In this document: positions 1-8,257 of the stretch, one piece after another
How the letters are laid out: every line of letters begins with the position of its first letter
Numbering within the stretch: the first letter of the stretch is position 1
Source: [Leptolyngbya] sp. PCC 7376
GTDB taxonomy: Bacteria; Cyanobacteriota; Cyanobacteriia; Cyanobacteriales; MRBY01
Direction: 5' to 3'
Assembly (NCBI RefSeq): GCF_000316605.1
Contig: NC_019683.1
Coordinates: forward strand, 124,001 to 188,000
DNA length: 64,000 bases
Program-made: the position numbers and the translations under genes
Notes under the pieces: generated by a model
Told to the model about the DNA's origin: nothing
The model's input: the letters and a program-made list of their open reading frames with translations, nothing else
The model's database searches: none

Positions 1-345
1 TAGAGCACAGCAGTTAGGACAGTTTTTTACGTAAACTTCATCGTTTCTCCGTGAATTACCTTATATATGAGTGCTCAGTGGCGAATCGATAGAGGCAATA
101 GAAGCAGTAAAGACTGAGCATAAGTCTCACAGGAAAATTTTCACATTCCTGTTACCCTCCTATTTTATTTGCAGACTCTACTTATCGGATTTGGTCTGAT
201 TCTCAGATTTAGCAAATACCAGACTGATTTTTCTTTTGATAAGCCTGGTAGTCTGCCACAAAATCTAATTGATTCAGTTGAGCGATCAACTGCCAATTCA
301 TAATGTCCTGGAAAAGCACACTATAGCCATTTGTATTGGGATGGA

Positions 346-1106
346 GGCGTTGCAGAATAGAGGTATGAATGGAGGTTGTTGACTCAATGGAATGTCCAGA
401 ATGCCAATCTACTCATATCCGTAAGAACGGAAAGAAAAAAGGCAAACAGAATCACATCTGTGTAGATTGCGGTCGTCAGTTTATCGACCACTATAGTCAG
501 CTCGGCTACTCAAATGCCTTCAAACGTGAATGCCTCAAAATGTATGTCAACGGTATGGGCTTTCGAGCCATTGAACGGGTGAAAGGAGTGCACCACACTA
601 CCGTCATCACTTGGGTCAAACAAGTCGGTGCATTGCTGCCTGATGCTTATGAACCGGAAGAGATGCCTCAGGTCGGGGAACTCGATGAACTTCAAACATT
701 CGTCGGTGCTAAAAAAACAAGGTCTGGCTCTGGACAGCAGTAGACCACTTTCAACCAGGTATTCTTGCTTGGACTATTGGTGACAGAAGTGCAGAGACAT
801 TCAAGCCACTATGGGCAATCGTTAGTCTCTGGAGATGCTTCTTTTACGTCACAGATGGCTGGAAAGTTTATCCCATCTTTGTACCCGATGGGGACCAGAT
901 TGTCAGTAAGACCTATATGACTCGAGTCGAAGGAGAGAACACTCGATTGCGGCATTATCTCGCTCGACTCCATCGAAAGACCTTATGTTATTCAAAGTCT
1001 GTGGAAATGTTAGAGCATTCGATTCGATTGCTGATTCACTATCTCAAGTTCTGGGATGTTCCTATCCCTCGACCCTCATAGATTCATACCTCAATTCACC
1101 AACGCC
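346..1106 (+). mobile_element. IS1-family insertion sequence, complete
   Basis: The element is 761 bp, close to the usual IS1 length. The ends are imperfect 25-bp inverted repeats (346-370 and 1082-1106) that agree at 22 of 25 positions and both start GGCGTTG. The flanks carry an 8-bp direct repeat, GGGATGGA (338-345 and 1107-1114), the target duplication expected for IS1. Removing the element rejoins sequence that matches the intact SGNH hydrolase gene at 1690-1970, so it landed in a second, partial copy of that gene. The two-frame transposase inside looks complete, so the element may still be active. Confidence 0.9.
369..1081 (+). CDS. IS1-family transposase made by -1 frameshift (InsA/InsB' type)
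   Basis: The zero frame (369-743) encodes a 124-residue InsA-like protein. It has a zinc-finger-like Cys pattern (CPEC near residue 9, CVDC near 31) and a helix-turn-helix region. Seven A's followed by C at 711-718 give a slippery site like the A6C site of IS1. A -1 shift there opens a frame that runs to TAG at 1079-1081 and carries DDE-type landmarks: TAVDHFQPG, TDGW, and a late GENTRLRHYLARLHRKT segment. The fused product would be about 237 residues, close to the 232 of the IS1 fusion transposase. Frameshifting is inferred from the site and the continuous downstream frame. Confidence 0.85.
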
Positions 1107-1283
1107 GGGATGGAGACCATCGGCACTCAGGTGATCATTTATCCAATGTTTACCACGATTCATCCAGGATCAAAAACATCGAAATAGGAAATATTCAGTT
1201 TTTGGCAAGCTTGTTTTGCGACTTCTTTGTAGCGATATTGATCCGAATGATTGAAATGAAAACAATCAACAAATGGCATTGTG

Positions 1284-1493
1284 CCCTTGGTCTAAACCAA
1301 ATCTTCCAAAGTCATGAAAAAGGTTTGTTGTCTTTCCAGATAACATGCCGCCGCCAATATCAAATTGCGTGCCAGATTGGGTGACTGTTGTATCTGAGTT
1401 ATTTGCTGGTGTGATTGGCTGTGCAGCCACGGGCATGCCTATCCCCAAACCCATAGGGACAATCAACCATTGCAATGCTACTGGGAATTTCAT
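1284..1493 (-). pseudogene. 5' fragment of a filamentous-haemagglutinin-type (two-partner secretion) exoprotein
   Basis: The first ~70 codons read as a signal peptide (MKFPVALQWLIVPMGLGIG, then PVAAQ) followed by TQFDIGGG and NLFHDFGRFGLDQG. That run is typical of the start of the secretion domain of cyanobacterial two-partner secretion exoproteins, normally followed by ~1000 or more residues. Here the frame leaves the family after LDQG and runs into the SGNH hydrolase remnant near 1283, where it stops. The fragment is therefore the start of a large secreted protein joined by recombination to an unrelated gene end. Its own promoter region (1494-1673) may remain. Confidence 0.65.
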
Positions 1494-1673
1494 CTGCCAG
1501 TCCTTTGGTCAAAACAAGGAAATGATGACGATAGACACAACAAGTTATTTAAAGATAAAGAATGACCTCAATCTTTCGATTGAAATGTAGGGTTTATTCA
1601 CATATCCGACTTTTTTAATGTGGCTAAATTATGGGAATTTACTATACCGAAGAATTAGGGCAGGTACGTCTTT

Positions 1674-2393
1674 CTATTGGATAGTAATGTAGTCTGGCGT
1701 AAATTCGATTTGATTTAATTTGGCGATCGCCTGCCAATTCATAATGTCCTGGAAAAGCACACTATAGCCATCTGTGTTGGGATGGAGACCATCGGCACTG
1801 AGATGATCATTGATCCAATGTTCACCACGACTCATCCAGAGATCAAAAACATCGAAGTAAGGAATATTGAGCTTTTGGCACGCCTGTTTTGTGACTTCTT
1901 TGTAGCGATGTTGGTCGGCGTGATTGAAGTGAAAACAATCAACAAATGGCATTTTGCTCTCATTAATAGGCACCATTCCCACAAAAATCACGGGACACAG
2001 GGCCTGAGCTTCTTCTAATAATTTATCGATATGCTGGCTGTATTCTGAGAACTCAGTGTAATTCTTGCCATCGAGACGACCTAACCGCGCTGAATCGTTT
2101 ATACCGACGGACAAAATAATCAAATCAGGCTGTTTATTGCGGAGTTCGCCGCGCTGCTGAAATTCTGCTTTTAGGCGATCGCCCACTTGTTTTACTGTGT
2201 CGCCCCGAACGCCGAGATTGTAGAGAATATGACCTGGTTGACTGCTCATCCACTGCAAACGTAGCTGATCAACCCAACCACCTCGTACCGGATCTCCAAA
2301 GCCATAAACCAGACTGTCGCCAAACGCGAGAACTCGTAGCGGGTGTTTCTGGGCGTAGCTGGGATTGATATGGGCGGAGCTTAGAGCTGTCAT
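1674..2393 (-). CDS. SGNH/GDSL-type esterase or lipase
   Basis: This 239-residue protein has the SGNH hydrolase blocks in order: FGDSLVYG near residue 24 (catalytic Ser in GDSL), NLGVRGDT (block II Gly), SVGINDSAR (block III Asn) and SADGLHPN near residue 207 (block V Asp and His). The family hydrolyses ester or acyl bonds of lipids, sugars or small esters, and the substrate cannot be told here. No clear signal peptide is seen, so it is probably cytoplasmic. It lies 52 bp downstream of menE on the same strand and could be cotranscribed with it. A broken partial copy of its 3' end lies at 250-1283. Confidence 0.85.
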   Translation of the reverse strand: MTALSSAHINPSYAQKHPLRVLAFGDSLVYGFGDPVRGGWVDQLRLQWMSSQPGHILYNLGVRGDTVKQVGDRLKAEFQQRGELRNKQPDLIILSVGINDSARLGRLDGKNYTEFSEYSQHIDKLLEEAQALCPVIFVGMVPINESKMPFVDCFHFNHADQHRYKEVTKQACQKLNIPYFDVFDLWMSRGEHWINDHLSADGLHPNTDGYSVLFQDIMNWQAIAKLNQIEFTPDYITIQ

Positions 2394-2445
2394 CGTGGGC
2401 TGTAGTAAATACTTTACGATTCCTTAACAAATCTACAAGAAAAAA

Positions 2446-3756
2446 TCAGCTTTCTTCGGACTGATAGTCTTTTTCAATCATTTCCCGCAGTATTGTTCGG
2501 TTTAGCTTGCCTTGGGCATTGCGCGGTAGCTTCGACACACATAACCATAATTTAGGCAGTTTATAGCGACTTAATCGATTGGCGATCGCCGTCTTAACCT
2601 CTTCAGACGTTGCTCCAGATTTCAGCACAATTACCGCTGTTACTGCCTCGCCCCAATATTCATCCGGCATCCCGCAAACCGCCACATCCGAAACCATTCC
2701 AGTCGCCTGAATTGTGGCCTCGATTTCATTTGGATAAATATTTTCACCACCACTAATAATCTTCTGACTTTTGCGACCGACAATATGCAAAAAACCTTCG
2801 TCGTCGAAATAGCCGATATCATCCGTCACAAAGGGGCGATCGCCACGCAACTCCGGATAATAACCGTGAAACAAAGACTTCGCTTCAATTGAAATCAGTC
2901 CATCCTCATCAAGATTCACTTTGGCATGGGGAAGAACCTGTCCCGCACAATTCTTTCCTGCAAGAAAATCTTCTGGTTTCAGCGCCACCACCTGCGATGC
3001 AGTTTCAGTCATGCCGTATGTCAACGCAATATTAAGTTGATACTCTCGGGCTTTTTCCAGGAGCGATCGCCAAGCCGGAGCACCACCAATCAAAATCAAC
3101 CGAAATTGTTGCAACCATTCAGGACAAACATCCAACAGAACCTGAAGCTGAGTTGGCACAAGCGAAATACAAAAATCAGAGAAATCCCCTTCCGGTAAAA
3201 TGCCTCGCTTCAGTGAGCCATAATCCCCCAAATAAAAGCTGCCTTCACTCAACAGCGATCGCATCACCTGCATAAACCCACTCACATGGTAAAGCGGCAA
3301 AACACAGAAGCAATTCACTCGCTCCAGCCCAAAAAAATTACGAAAACCTGACACCGAAGTTGAAATCCTCAAAAAGTCATGAATCACCAACTTGATTTCA
3401 CCTGAAGTTCCACCTGTAGGGATCAAAAAAACAGCTTCCTCCTCTAACTTTGGTTTAGATACATCTATATCTATTGATAGAGATGACAAAACTTTTGACT
3501 GACTCTTTACTATTTTTTGCTTTTCCGATAACCACAACGGATTAAACAATGCAGTTATTTTTTTATTCCTAAGACATTCCATTAGAGCTGCAACAAATAG
3601 CAAATTATTTTGAGTATTAATAAGTTGCTCATATTCCTGAATGGAGTTCTTCTGAAATACAAACAAATTTTCAGCATCAACCTGATTGCAAGTTAAAAAT
3701 GCCTGAATAAACAAATCAATTTTCTGTTCAATTTTGTTGTCCACATCACATTCCAT
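2446..3756 (-). CDS. menE: o-Succinylbenzoate--CoA ligase (MenE-type adenylate-forming enzyme)
   Basis: This 436-residue ANL-superfamily protein has a phosphate-binding loop IPTGGTSGE at about 112-120, TYGMTETASQ near 245 and the C-terminal hinge and lid region GRKSQKIISGGENIYPNEIE, with a late catalytic Lys in RNAQGKLNR. MenE activates o-succinylbenzoate to its CoA thioester with ATP. In cyanobacteria this step leads to phylloquinone of photosystem I. The compact length fits MenE better than acyl-CoA synthetases. The N-terminal ~105 residues are poorly conserved in appearance and AT-rich. Assignment rests on family resemblance; no other men gene is in the window. Confidence 0.8.
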   Translation of the reverse strand: MECDVDNKIEQKIDLFIQAFLTCNQVDAENLFVFQKNSIQEYEQLINTQNNLLFVAALMECLRNKKITALFNPLWLSEKQKIVKSQSKVLSSLSIDIDVSKPKLEEEAVFLIPTGGTSGEIKLVIHDFLRISTSVSGFRNFFGLERVNCFCVLPLYHVSGFMQVMRSLLSEGSFYLGDYGSLKRGILPEGDFSDFCISLVPTQLQVLLDVCPEWLQQFRLILIGGAPAWRSLLEKAREYQLNIALTYGMTETASQVVALKPEDFLAGKNCAGQVLPHAKVNLDEDGLISIEAKSLFHGYYPELRGDRPFVTDDIGYFDDEGFLHIVGRKSQKIISGGENIYPNEIEATIQATGMVSDVAVCGMPDEYWGEAVTAVIVLKSGATSEEVKTAIANRLSRYKLPKLWLCVSKLPRNAQGKLNRTILREMIEKDYQSEES

Positions 3757-4169
3757 ACCCTGAAACTCCTGTATATGGAGACCTTTAGCTTTTTAGGAGG
3801 AGAGATCTCCCAAATAAATCATAGAGCTAGAGATTGCAGGGATACAGCATTGACGTCTAAAGAAGCTCATTCCAATCCCATCGAATCAAACTAAGGCTAA
3901 GAAATAAGCAAATTTTTTTATCTCAAAGCCAAAGCTAAGACAGTACATATATAAGGTTCTAAAAGTCATGATTAGCTGAGAATAAAGAAAGAATAAACTG
4001 AACAATAGCCTTTCTTAAAGCGATTAGTATCAATCACGACAGTCAAGATTATTAAAAAAAAATTAAACTCAGGATTATCGAAGTAAAAATGCTGTGTTGA
4101 TTTAAGTAAAAAACTTAAGCGCAGACGCTTCTAATAACAGTTTTAAAGCCATTTCTTCACAATTAAGTC
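3757..4169. other. Intergenic region between divergent menE and the cyclase gene
   Basis: About 410 bp of AT-rich sequence separates two divergently read genes, so it must hold promoters for both. A/T runs are seen around 3910-3960 and 4050-4110, but no operator, small RNA or small ORF could be recognised. Confidence 0.4.
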
Positions 4170-5948
4170 ATGAGTAAGACGACACAAGCTATCCAGACCT
4201 TTATTGCGGAGTTTGAAACAGACTTCCTTTCCCAGACAAAGTTAGAAGAGTCAATCGAAGCCGTTTGTGCGAGTGGCAAATTCAAGGAGCTACTAGTATC
4301 CCTCATCCACAGCCCAGCTTTCAGCCAAGACCTTGGTGCTGAAATTGCTGCTGCTGGCGCGGTAGAAGGGATCTCTGCCTGCCGTAATCTCAGAAGTGGT
4401 TTGAATCTCTCCCTCAGTCGCTTCTTTGGCTTTTTTGCAGAGATGATTACAGCCTTTGATCCGGCAAAAGGATTGAGCTGGTACAAGTTTGCAAACCGCA
4501 TTCACCAGTCCAACTTCGGTTCGATTAAGTTGCTCAATCGTCTTCTACAAACTGAGCAGGCATCTTTTTATGAAGAGCTTGCTGCTGAGTTAGTTGAGAC
4601 TCATCCCCACGCGATTTTCCCAACATCGAGCTATCGTGAAAGTCGCGGCTTCGTGGAGAGTACTGATGATGACCGTGTAATTGAAGCTGTGGTGGGTACA
4701 AGCACCTTTACTTCAGTTCGTCTGGTCGACAAGATTTTAGATCCTGAGCAAACTTTGCTTCGAGATACTTACATTTCTCTTGATCGTTGCGTTTGCCTCG
4801 TTGATGAGAATGTCGAGAAATATTACAGTGAGCAGCTTGATGCCTATTTCGAGCACCATGGTATTCCCCTCGATAAGCTGATCTATCGCGCGATGGAAGT
4901 AGATAAGGGGATTCATACTGTTGAGAAGATGCTCGGTGATTTCAAGCGTCTAGGGGTTTCTCGTAATGAGCCTGTCCTAATTGTTGGTGGTGGTGTTCTT
5001 GCGGATACTGGCGGTTTAGCTTGTGCGCTTTATCACCGAAATACGCCTTATGTAATGCTTTCGACTTCTATTGTGGCGGGTATCGATGCGGGGCCTTCTC
5101 CTCGAACCTGTTGTGATGGTTTCGGCTATAAAAATCTCTTTGGTGCGTACCATCCTCCGGTCTTGTCTATTACTGATCGCTTTTTCTTCAAGAGTTTGCA
5201 TGAGGGATGGTTGCGCCACGGCATTATCGAAATTGTCAAGATGGCGGTAGTTAAGGATGCTGAGCTATTCCGTCAGTTGGAATTGGCTGGTCCTAATTTA
5301 ATCACGACTCGCTTTGGCACAGTGAATTGTCACGAAGAAGATGAGATCAATGATCTATCCCAAAAGATTTTAGGTGGTGCGCTGCGGAGTTATGTCGCGG
5401 CTGAGTATGACAATATGTATGAGACGCATCAATGTCGTCCTCATGCTTATGGTCACACTTGGTCTCCTGGTTTTGAGATCGAGGCAGGTCTGCTCCATGG
5501 TCATTCGGTGGCGATTGGTATGGGATTCGGTGCCTACATGAGCTACAAGTTGGGTTGGCTCTCGGAACGTCAAATGCACCGGGTTATGCGTTTGATTAGT
5601 TCCTTCGGTTTGAGTTTGTGGCATGACATCATGCTCAATAAAGAGACGTTGTGGTCTTCTCAAGAAAAAATTTACCAGAAGCGCGGTCAGAATTTGGCGA
5701 TTCCTCTACCGAAGAATGAGATTGGTCAATGTGCTTATCTCAATGAACTGTCTCAGGATGATCTTTATGCCGCAATTGATGAGTATAAGGTTATTTGTGA
5801 TGAGTATCCTCGCGGTGGTCTCGGAATTGATCCGCTCTGTAGTGATGTGGGTCTAGAGGATCCGTCGACTGTTTCTATGAGACCTCTTGAGCTTGAGGAA
5901 GCGGCTCCCACAGAAGCGAATGGCACTCAGCCCCTCGCATCGGTCTAG
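4170..5948 (+). CDS. Sugar-phosphate cyclase of the dehydroquinate synthase superfamily (C7-cyclitol synthase-like), N-terminally extended
   Basis: The protein has 592 residues. From about residue 165 it follows the dehydroquinate synthase fold: NAD-binding VGGGVLADTGG at 272-282, DGFGYKNLFGAYHPP at 316-330, and metal ligands inferred as Glu354 (GIIEIVK), His429 (AYGHTWSP) and His443 (LLHGHSVAIGM). The second His of the GHxxxH motif of true dehydroquinate synthases is Pro433 here, as I recall for EEVS/DDGS-type cyclases. Those enzymes turn sedoheptulose 7-phosphate into valiolone-type or gadusol-type cyclitols. The ~160-residue helical N-terminal region and the acidic ~40-residue tail are not part of usual ~400-residue cyclases. 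The next gene is glycosyltransferase-like. The product is not known. Confidence 0.72.
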   Translation: MSKTTQAIQTFIAEFETDFLSQTKLEESIEAVCASGKFKELLVSLIHSPAFSQDLGAEIAAAGAVEGISACRNLRSGLNLSLSRFFGFFAEMITAFDPAKGLSWYKFANRIHQSNFGSIKLLNRLLQTEQASFYEELAAELVETHPHAIFPTSSYRESRGFVESTDDDRVIEAVVGTSTFTSVRLVDKILDPEQTLLRDTYISLDRCVCLVDENVEKYYSEQLDAYFEHHGIPLDKLIYRAMEVDKGIHTVEKMLGDFKRLGVSRNEPVLIVGGGVLADTGGLACALYHRNTPYVMLSTSIVAGIDAGPSPRTCCDGFGYKNLFGAYHPPVLSITDRFFFKSLHEGWLRHGIIEIVKMAVVKDAELFRQLELAGPNLITTRFGTVNCHEEDEINDLSQKILGGALRSYVAAEYDNMYETHQCRPHAYGHTWSPGFEIEAGLLHGHSVAIGMGFGAYMSYKLGWLSERQMHRVMRLISSFGLSLWHDIMLNKETLWSSQEKIYQKRGQNLAIPLPKNEIGQCAYLNELSQDDLYAAIDEYKVICDEYPRGGLGIDPLCSDVGLEDPSTVSMRPLELEEAAPTEANGTQPLASV

Positions 5949-6123
5949 TAACTGTTTATTTTTTGGCGATCACCTGTTCATTCAAAATCGCCTGAGTGAA
6001 AAATAGTTTAAATTCCCTTCTGGTGATCCTCTCTTTGAGAGAGATTACCGCGAGGGGATTTACGCTTTTATATTTTGCTATGCCTGTTTTATCAACTGTT
6101 TCTTTTAAGTTAGGACAAAATCT

Positions 6124-7152
6124 ATGCAACCTGAGTTTGATATCGTGATTCCACTGTTCCAGATGCGCTGGAATACTAGGGCTGTCTTGGAAGGACTCAC
6201 ATTTCACTATAAGCCCCGTCATATTCACATCATTACGCCCGAAGCTGGTGCGCAAGATCTTCGAGATGCTGCAACTGATTGGGCGATCGCCCCACTGACA
6301 GTCCATGACGAAGAGCCATTCTTTGCAACCTTAGGTCTGGATAAAGACAAAATTTGTGCAGAAATTGACCTCGGACAATCCCTCTATAACCCCGGTTGGT
6401 TTTACCAGCAGCTCCTCAAATTGGGTGCGTTTGAAGGCATTGAAAATTTGAGTGAATGGTATCTCGTTTGGGATAGTGACTTGTTGCCAGTGGAGACTTG
6501 GCCTGCAATCCAGAAGAAGGACGAAAAGCTCGATTACTCTTTCGCGCTCATCCAACACAATGCCTACGGTAATCCGGCGATCGTTTCGAAGTGGGAAACC
6601 TGGATTAACTCTGTGCTTAGCGTTGAGGCCGCCACCGACATCACCGGGACTTTTGTGCCGCACCACATGTGGTTTAAGCAGGAACACCTCCGCTCCTTCG
6701 CCGCAAAAATCAATGACTATTACCAATCCGAAGATCACTGGCTATTGCTGATGATGCGCTCTGCTAATGATTTTGGAACTTTCAGTGAATTCTGGGCTTA
6801 TGTCTCCTGGGTCGCAACAAAAGCACCTGAGGATTTATCTTTCTACCCCTATGAAACCTACGGCGAAACCACAGAGCGTTTCTTTGACGATGGCACTGGC
6901 ATGTTCTCTGCGGCGCTGCGTCGTTCCCAGGGGATTGAAACACAGATGGAAAATGAGGCAGAGCTATTCTCGCCAGACTATGCAAGCACCATCACCTTCA
7001 TTCAGGATGAGTATGGTTTAGAGGAAATGCCTTCGTCTCTCTCCTTTGAAAGTAGCCCACGCCACCTGAAGAAAAATGAGGAGACAATGCATATCGAAGA
7101 ACGGCGATCGCGTTGGAATCCTCGTATGGCTGCATCACCTGCCATCGTTTAA
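6124..7152 (+). CDS. Glycosyltransferase-like protein (DUF6492-type) paired with the cyclase
   Basis: This 342-residue soluble protein starts with a nucleotide-sugar-transferase-like strand (FDIVIPLFQMRWNTRAVLEG) and has a DxD-type motif in WYLVWDSDLLP at about 112-122, the usual metal/nucleotide-sugar site of GT-A enzymes. Conserved-looking aromatic and charged blocks follow (YNPGWFYQQLLKLGA near 88; HHMWFKQEHL; SEFWAYVSW), resembling the DUF6492 group of glycosyltransferase-like proteins. It lies 175 bp downstream of the cyclase on the same strand and is followed by a terminator at 7199, so the two probably form a transcript. Attaching a sugar to the cyclitol is an inference from the pairing. 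Confidence 0.6.
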   Translation: MQPEFDIVIPLFQMRWNTRAVLEGLTFHYKPRHIHIITPEAGAQDLRDAATDWAIAPLTVHDEEPFFATLGLDKDKICAEIDLGQSLYNPGWFYQQLLKLGAFEGIENLSEWYLVWDSDLLPVETWPAIQKKDEKLDYSFALIQHNAYGNPAIVSKWETWINSVLSVEAATDITGTFVPHHMWFKQEHLRSFAAKINDYYQSEDHWLLLMMRSANDFGTFSEFWAYVSWVATKAPEDLSFYPYETYGETTERFFDDGTGMFSAALRRSQGIETQMENEAELFSPDYASTITFIQDEYGLEEMPSSLSFESSPRHLKKNEETMHIEERRSRWNPRMAASPAIV

Positions 7153-7198
7153 CAATCATCTGTCAGCTTAATGAGGCGATCGCCTTGCCGATATGCTT

Positions 7199-7238
7199 AA
7201 CAGCAGTCCTGATCTTATAGATAGGGCTGCTGTTTTTT
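7199..7238 (+). terminator. Rho-independent terminator after the cyclase/glycosyltransferase pair
   Basis: An 8-bp stem, AACAGCAG (7199-7206) and CTGCTGTT (7227-7234), ends in a T run. It closes the transcript of the gene ending at 7152. Confidence 0.75.
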
Positions 7239-7389
7239 GTCTCAACTAAGGTTCTTACGTCTGATGATCAACAACCTTCGAGCTTTTCTTCTCTATTAAC
7301 ATTACCCGTGATAACTTACATCGCGGTGGTGATTATATCCATAACTTAAAATAATTAACCTCTAAATTTTTTGATTATTTCTAACAAAA

Positions 7390-8199
7390 ATGCAGAACTC
7401 TATTGATCTCATTATCCAGTTTCTGACGACCTTTGGGATCCGTCTGATTACGGCTTTACTGATTCTTTTCATCGGCTTACAGACTGCAAGATGGGTCAAA
7501 AAAAGCGTCCGTTCACTCCTCATAAAAACCCGTCTTGATTCCACGCTCACCAGCTTTGCGGTCAATCTGAGTTATGTTGCTTTCATCGTTCTCGTCATTG
7601 TTGCTGTCCTAGAGCGGGTGGGAGTCCAAACCACCTCATTTTTAACGGTTTTAGGTGCTGCTGGTTTAGCGATTGGTTTGGCTTTGCAAGGCTCGCTTAC
7701 CAACTTTGCCTCTGGGGTCCTCATCATTATTTTCCGGCCTTTTAGCGTTGATGATCTGGTGGTTATTGCGGGGTCAACAGGGTTTGTGGAAGATATTTCC
7801 TTTCTGACGACCACTATTCGAATGCCTGATAATCAAACGGTAATTATTCCAAATAGCGCCATTTATGCCGACAAAATCATCAATATTAGCTTGAAGCAAA
7901 AGATACGAGTCGATTTGATCTTTGGTGTGGGTTATGAGGCTGATATTGATCAGACAAAACAGATTTTGCGGGAGATTGCAGAGGCAGATAAACGTATTTT
8001 GAGTGAGCCTACTCCTCAAATTGAATTGTCAGAGCTGGCCGATAGTAGTGTTAATTTTACGATGCGAGTTTGGATCAAAAGTAAGGATTATTTAACGATT
8101 CACTTTGGCCTCACTGAAACTGTAAAAAAACGCTTCGATGCCGCTGGAGTCAGTATTCCTTTCCCACAACGCGATGTTCATCTCTACTCCACCAATTAG
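7390..8199 (+). CDS. Small-conductance mechanosensitive channel (MscS family)
   Basis: This 269-residue protein has three N-terminal hydrophobic segments (about 8-32, 55-77 and 82-110), the last being the pore helix GAAGLAIGLALQGSLTNFASG with the Gly/Ala packing typical of MscS TM3. The beta domain follows (FRPFSVDDLVVIAGSTGFVEDI, then IPNSAIY) and a C-terminal alpha/beta domain. The length is that of minimal E. coli-type MscS. Such channels open under membrane tension to release solutes on hypo-osmotic shock. No neighbour obviously works with it. Confidence 0.9.
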   Translation: MQNSIDLIIQFLTTFGIRLITALLILFIGLQTARWVKKSVRSLLIKTRLDSTLTSFAVNLSYVAFIVLVIVAVLERVGVQTTSFLTVLGAAGLAIGLALQGSLTNFASGVLIIIFRPFSVDDLVVIAGSTGFVEDISFLTTTIRMPDNQTVIIPNSAIYADKIINISLKQKIRVDLIFGVGYEADIDQTKQILREIAEADKRILSEPTPQIELSELADSSVNFTMRVWIKSKDYLTIHFGLTETVKKRFDAAGVSIPFPQRDVHLYSTN

Positions 8200-8257
8200 G
8201 AGGAGCAGGCGATCGCCCCACTTTCTTGCAACTGGAGTATTGGGAATAATTGGGTGA

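Larger units (their letters stand above)
250..1283 (-). pseudogene. Decayed 3' part of an SGNH hydrolase gene, split by the IS1 element
   Basis: On the minus strand, 1107-1283 and 250-345 together match about the last 95 codons of the intact hydrolase gene at 1674-2393 (its plus-strand positions 1690-1970). The match includes the blocks that encode MPFVDCFHFNH and the stretch around ADGLHPN. One base is missing near 1168 relative to the intact copy, which breaks the frame at DVFD, and the IS1 element at 346-1106 splits the rest. The N-terminal two thirds, including the GDSL block, is absent. This is a remnant of a duplication, not a working gene. Confidence 0.8.

Noticed and set aside
1345-1590. 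81-codon plus-strand frame over the haemagglutinin fragment
   Set aside because: It is the antisense of the signal-peptide coding region at 1284-1493.
4170-7152. Mycosporine-like amino acid (mysABC) cluster
   Set aside because: A cyclase is present, but there is no O-methyltransferase, ATP-grasp ligase or NRPS gene next to it, and the cyclase has extra parts. A shinorine-type cluster is not supported.
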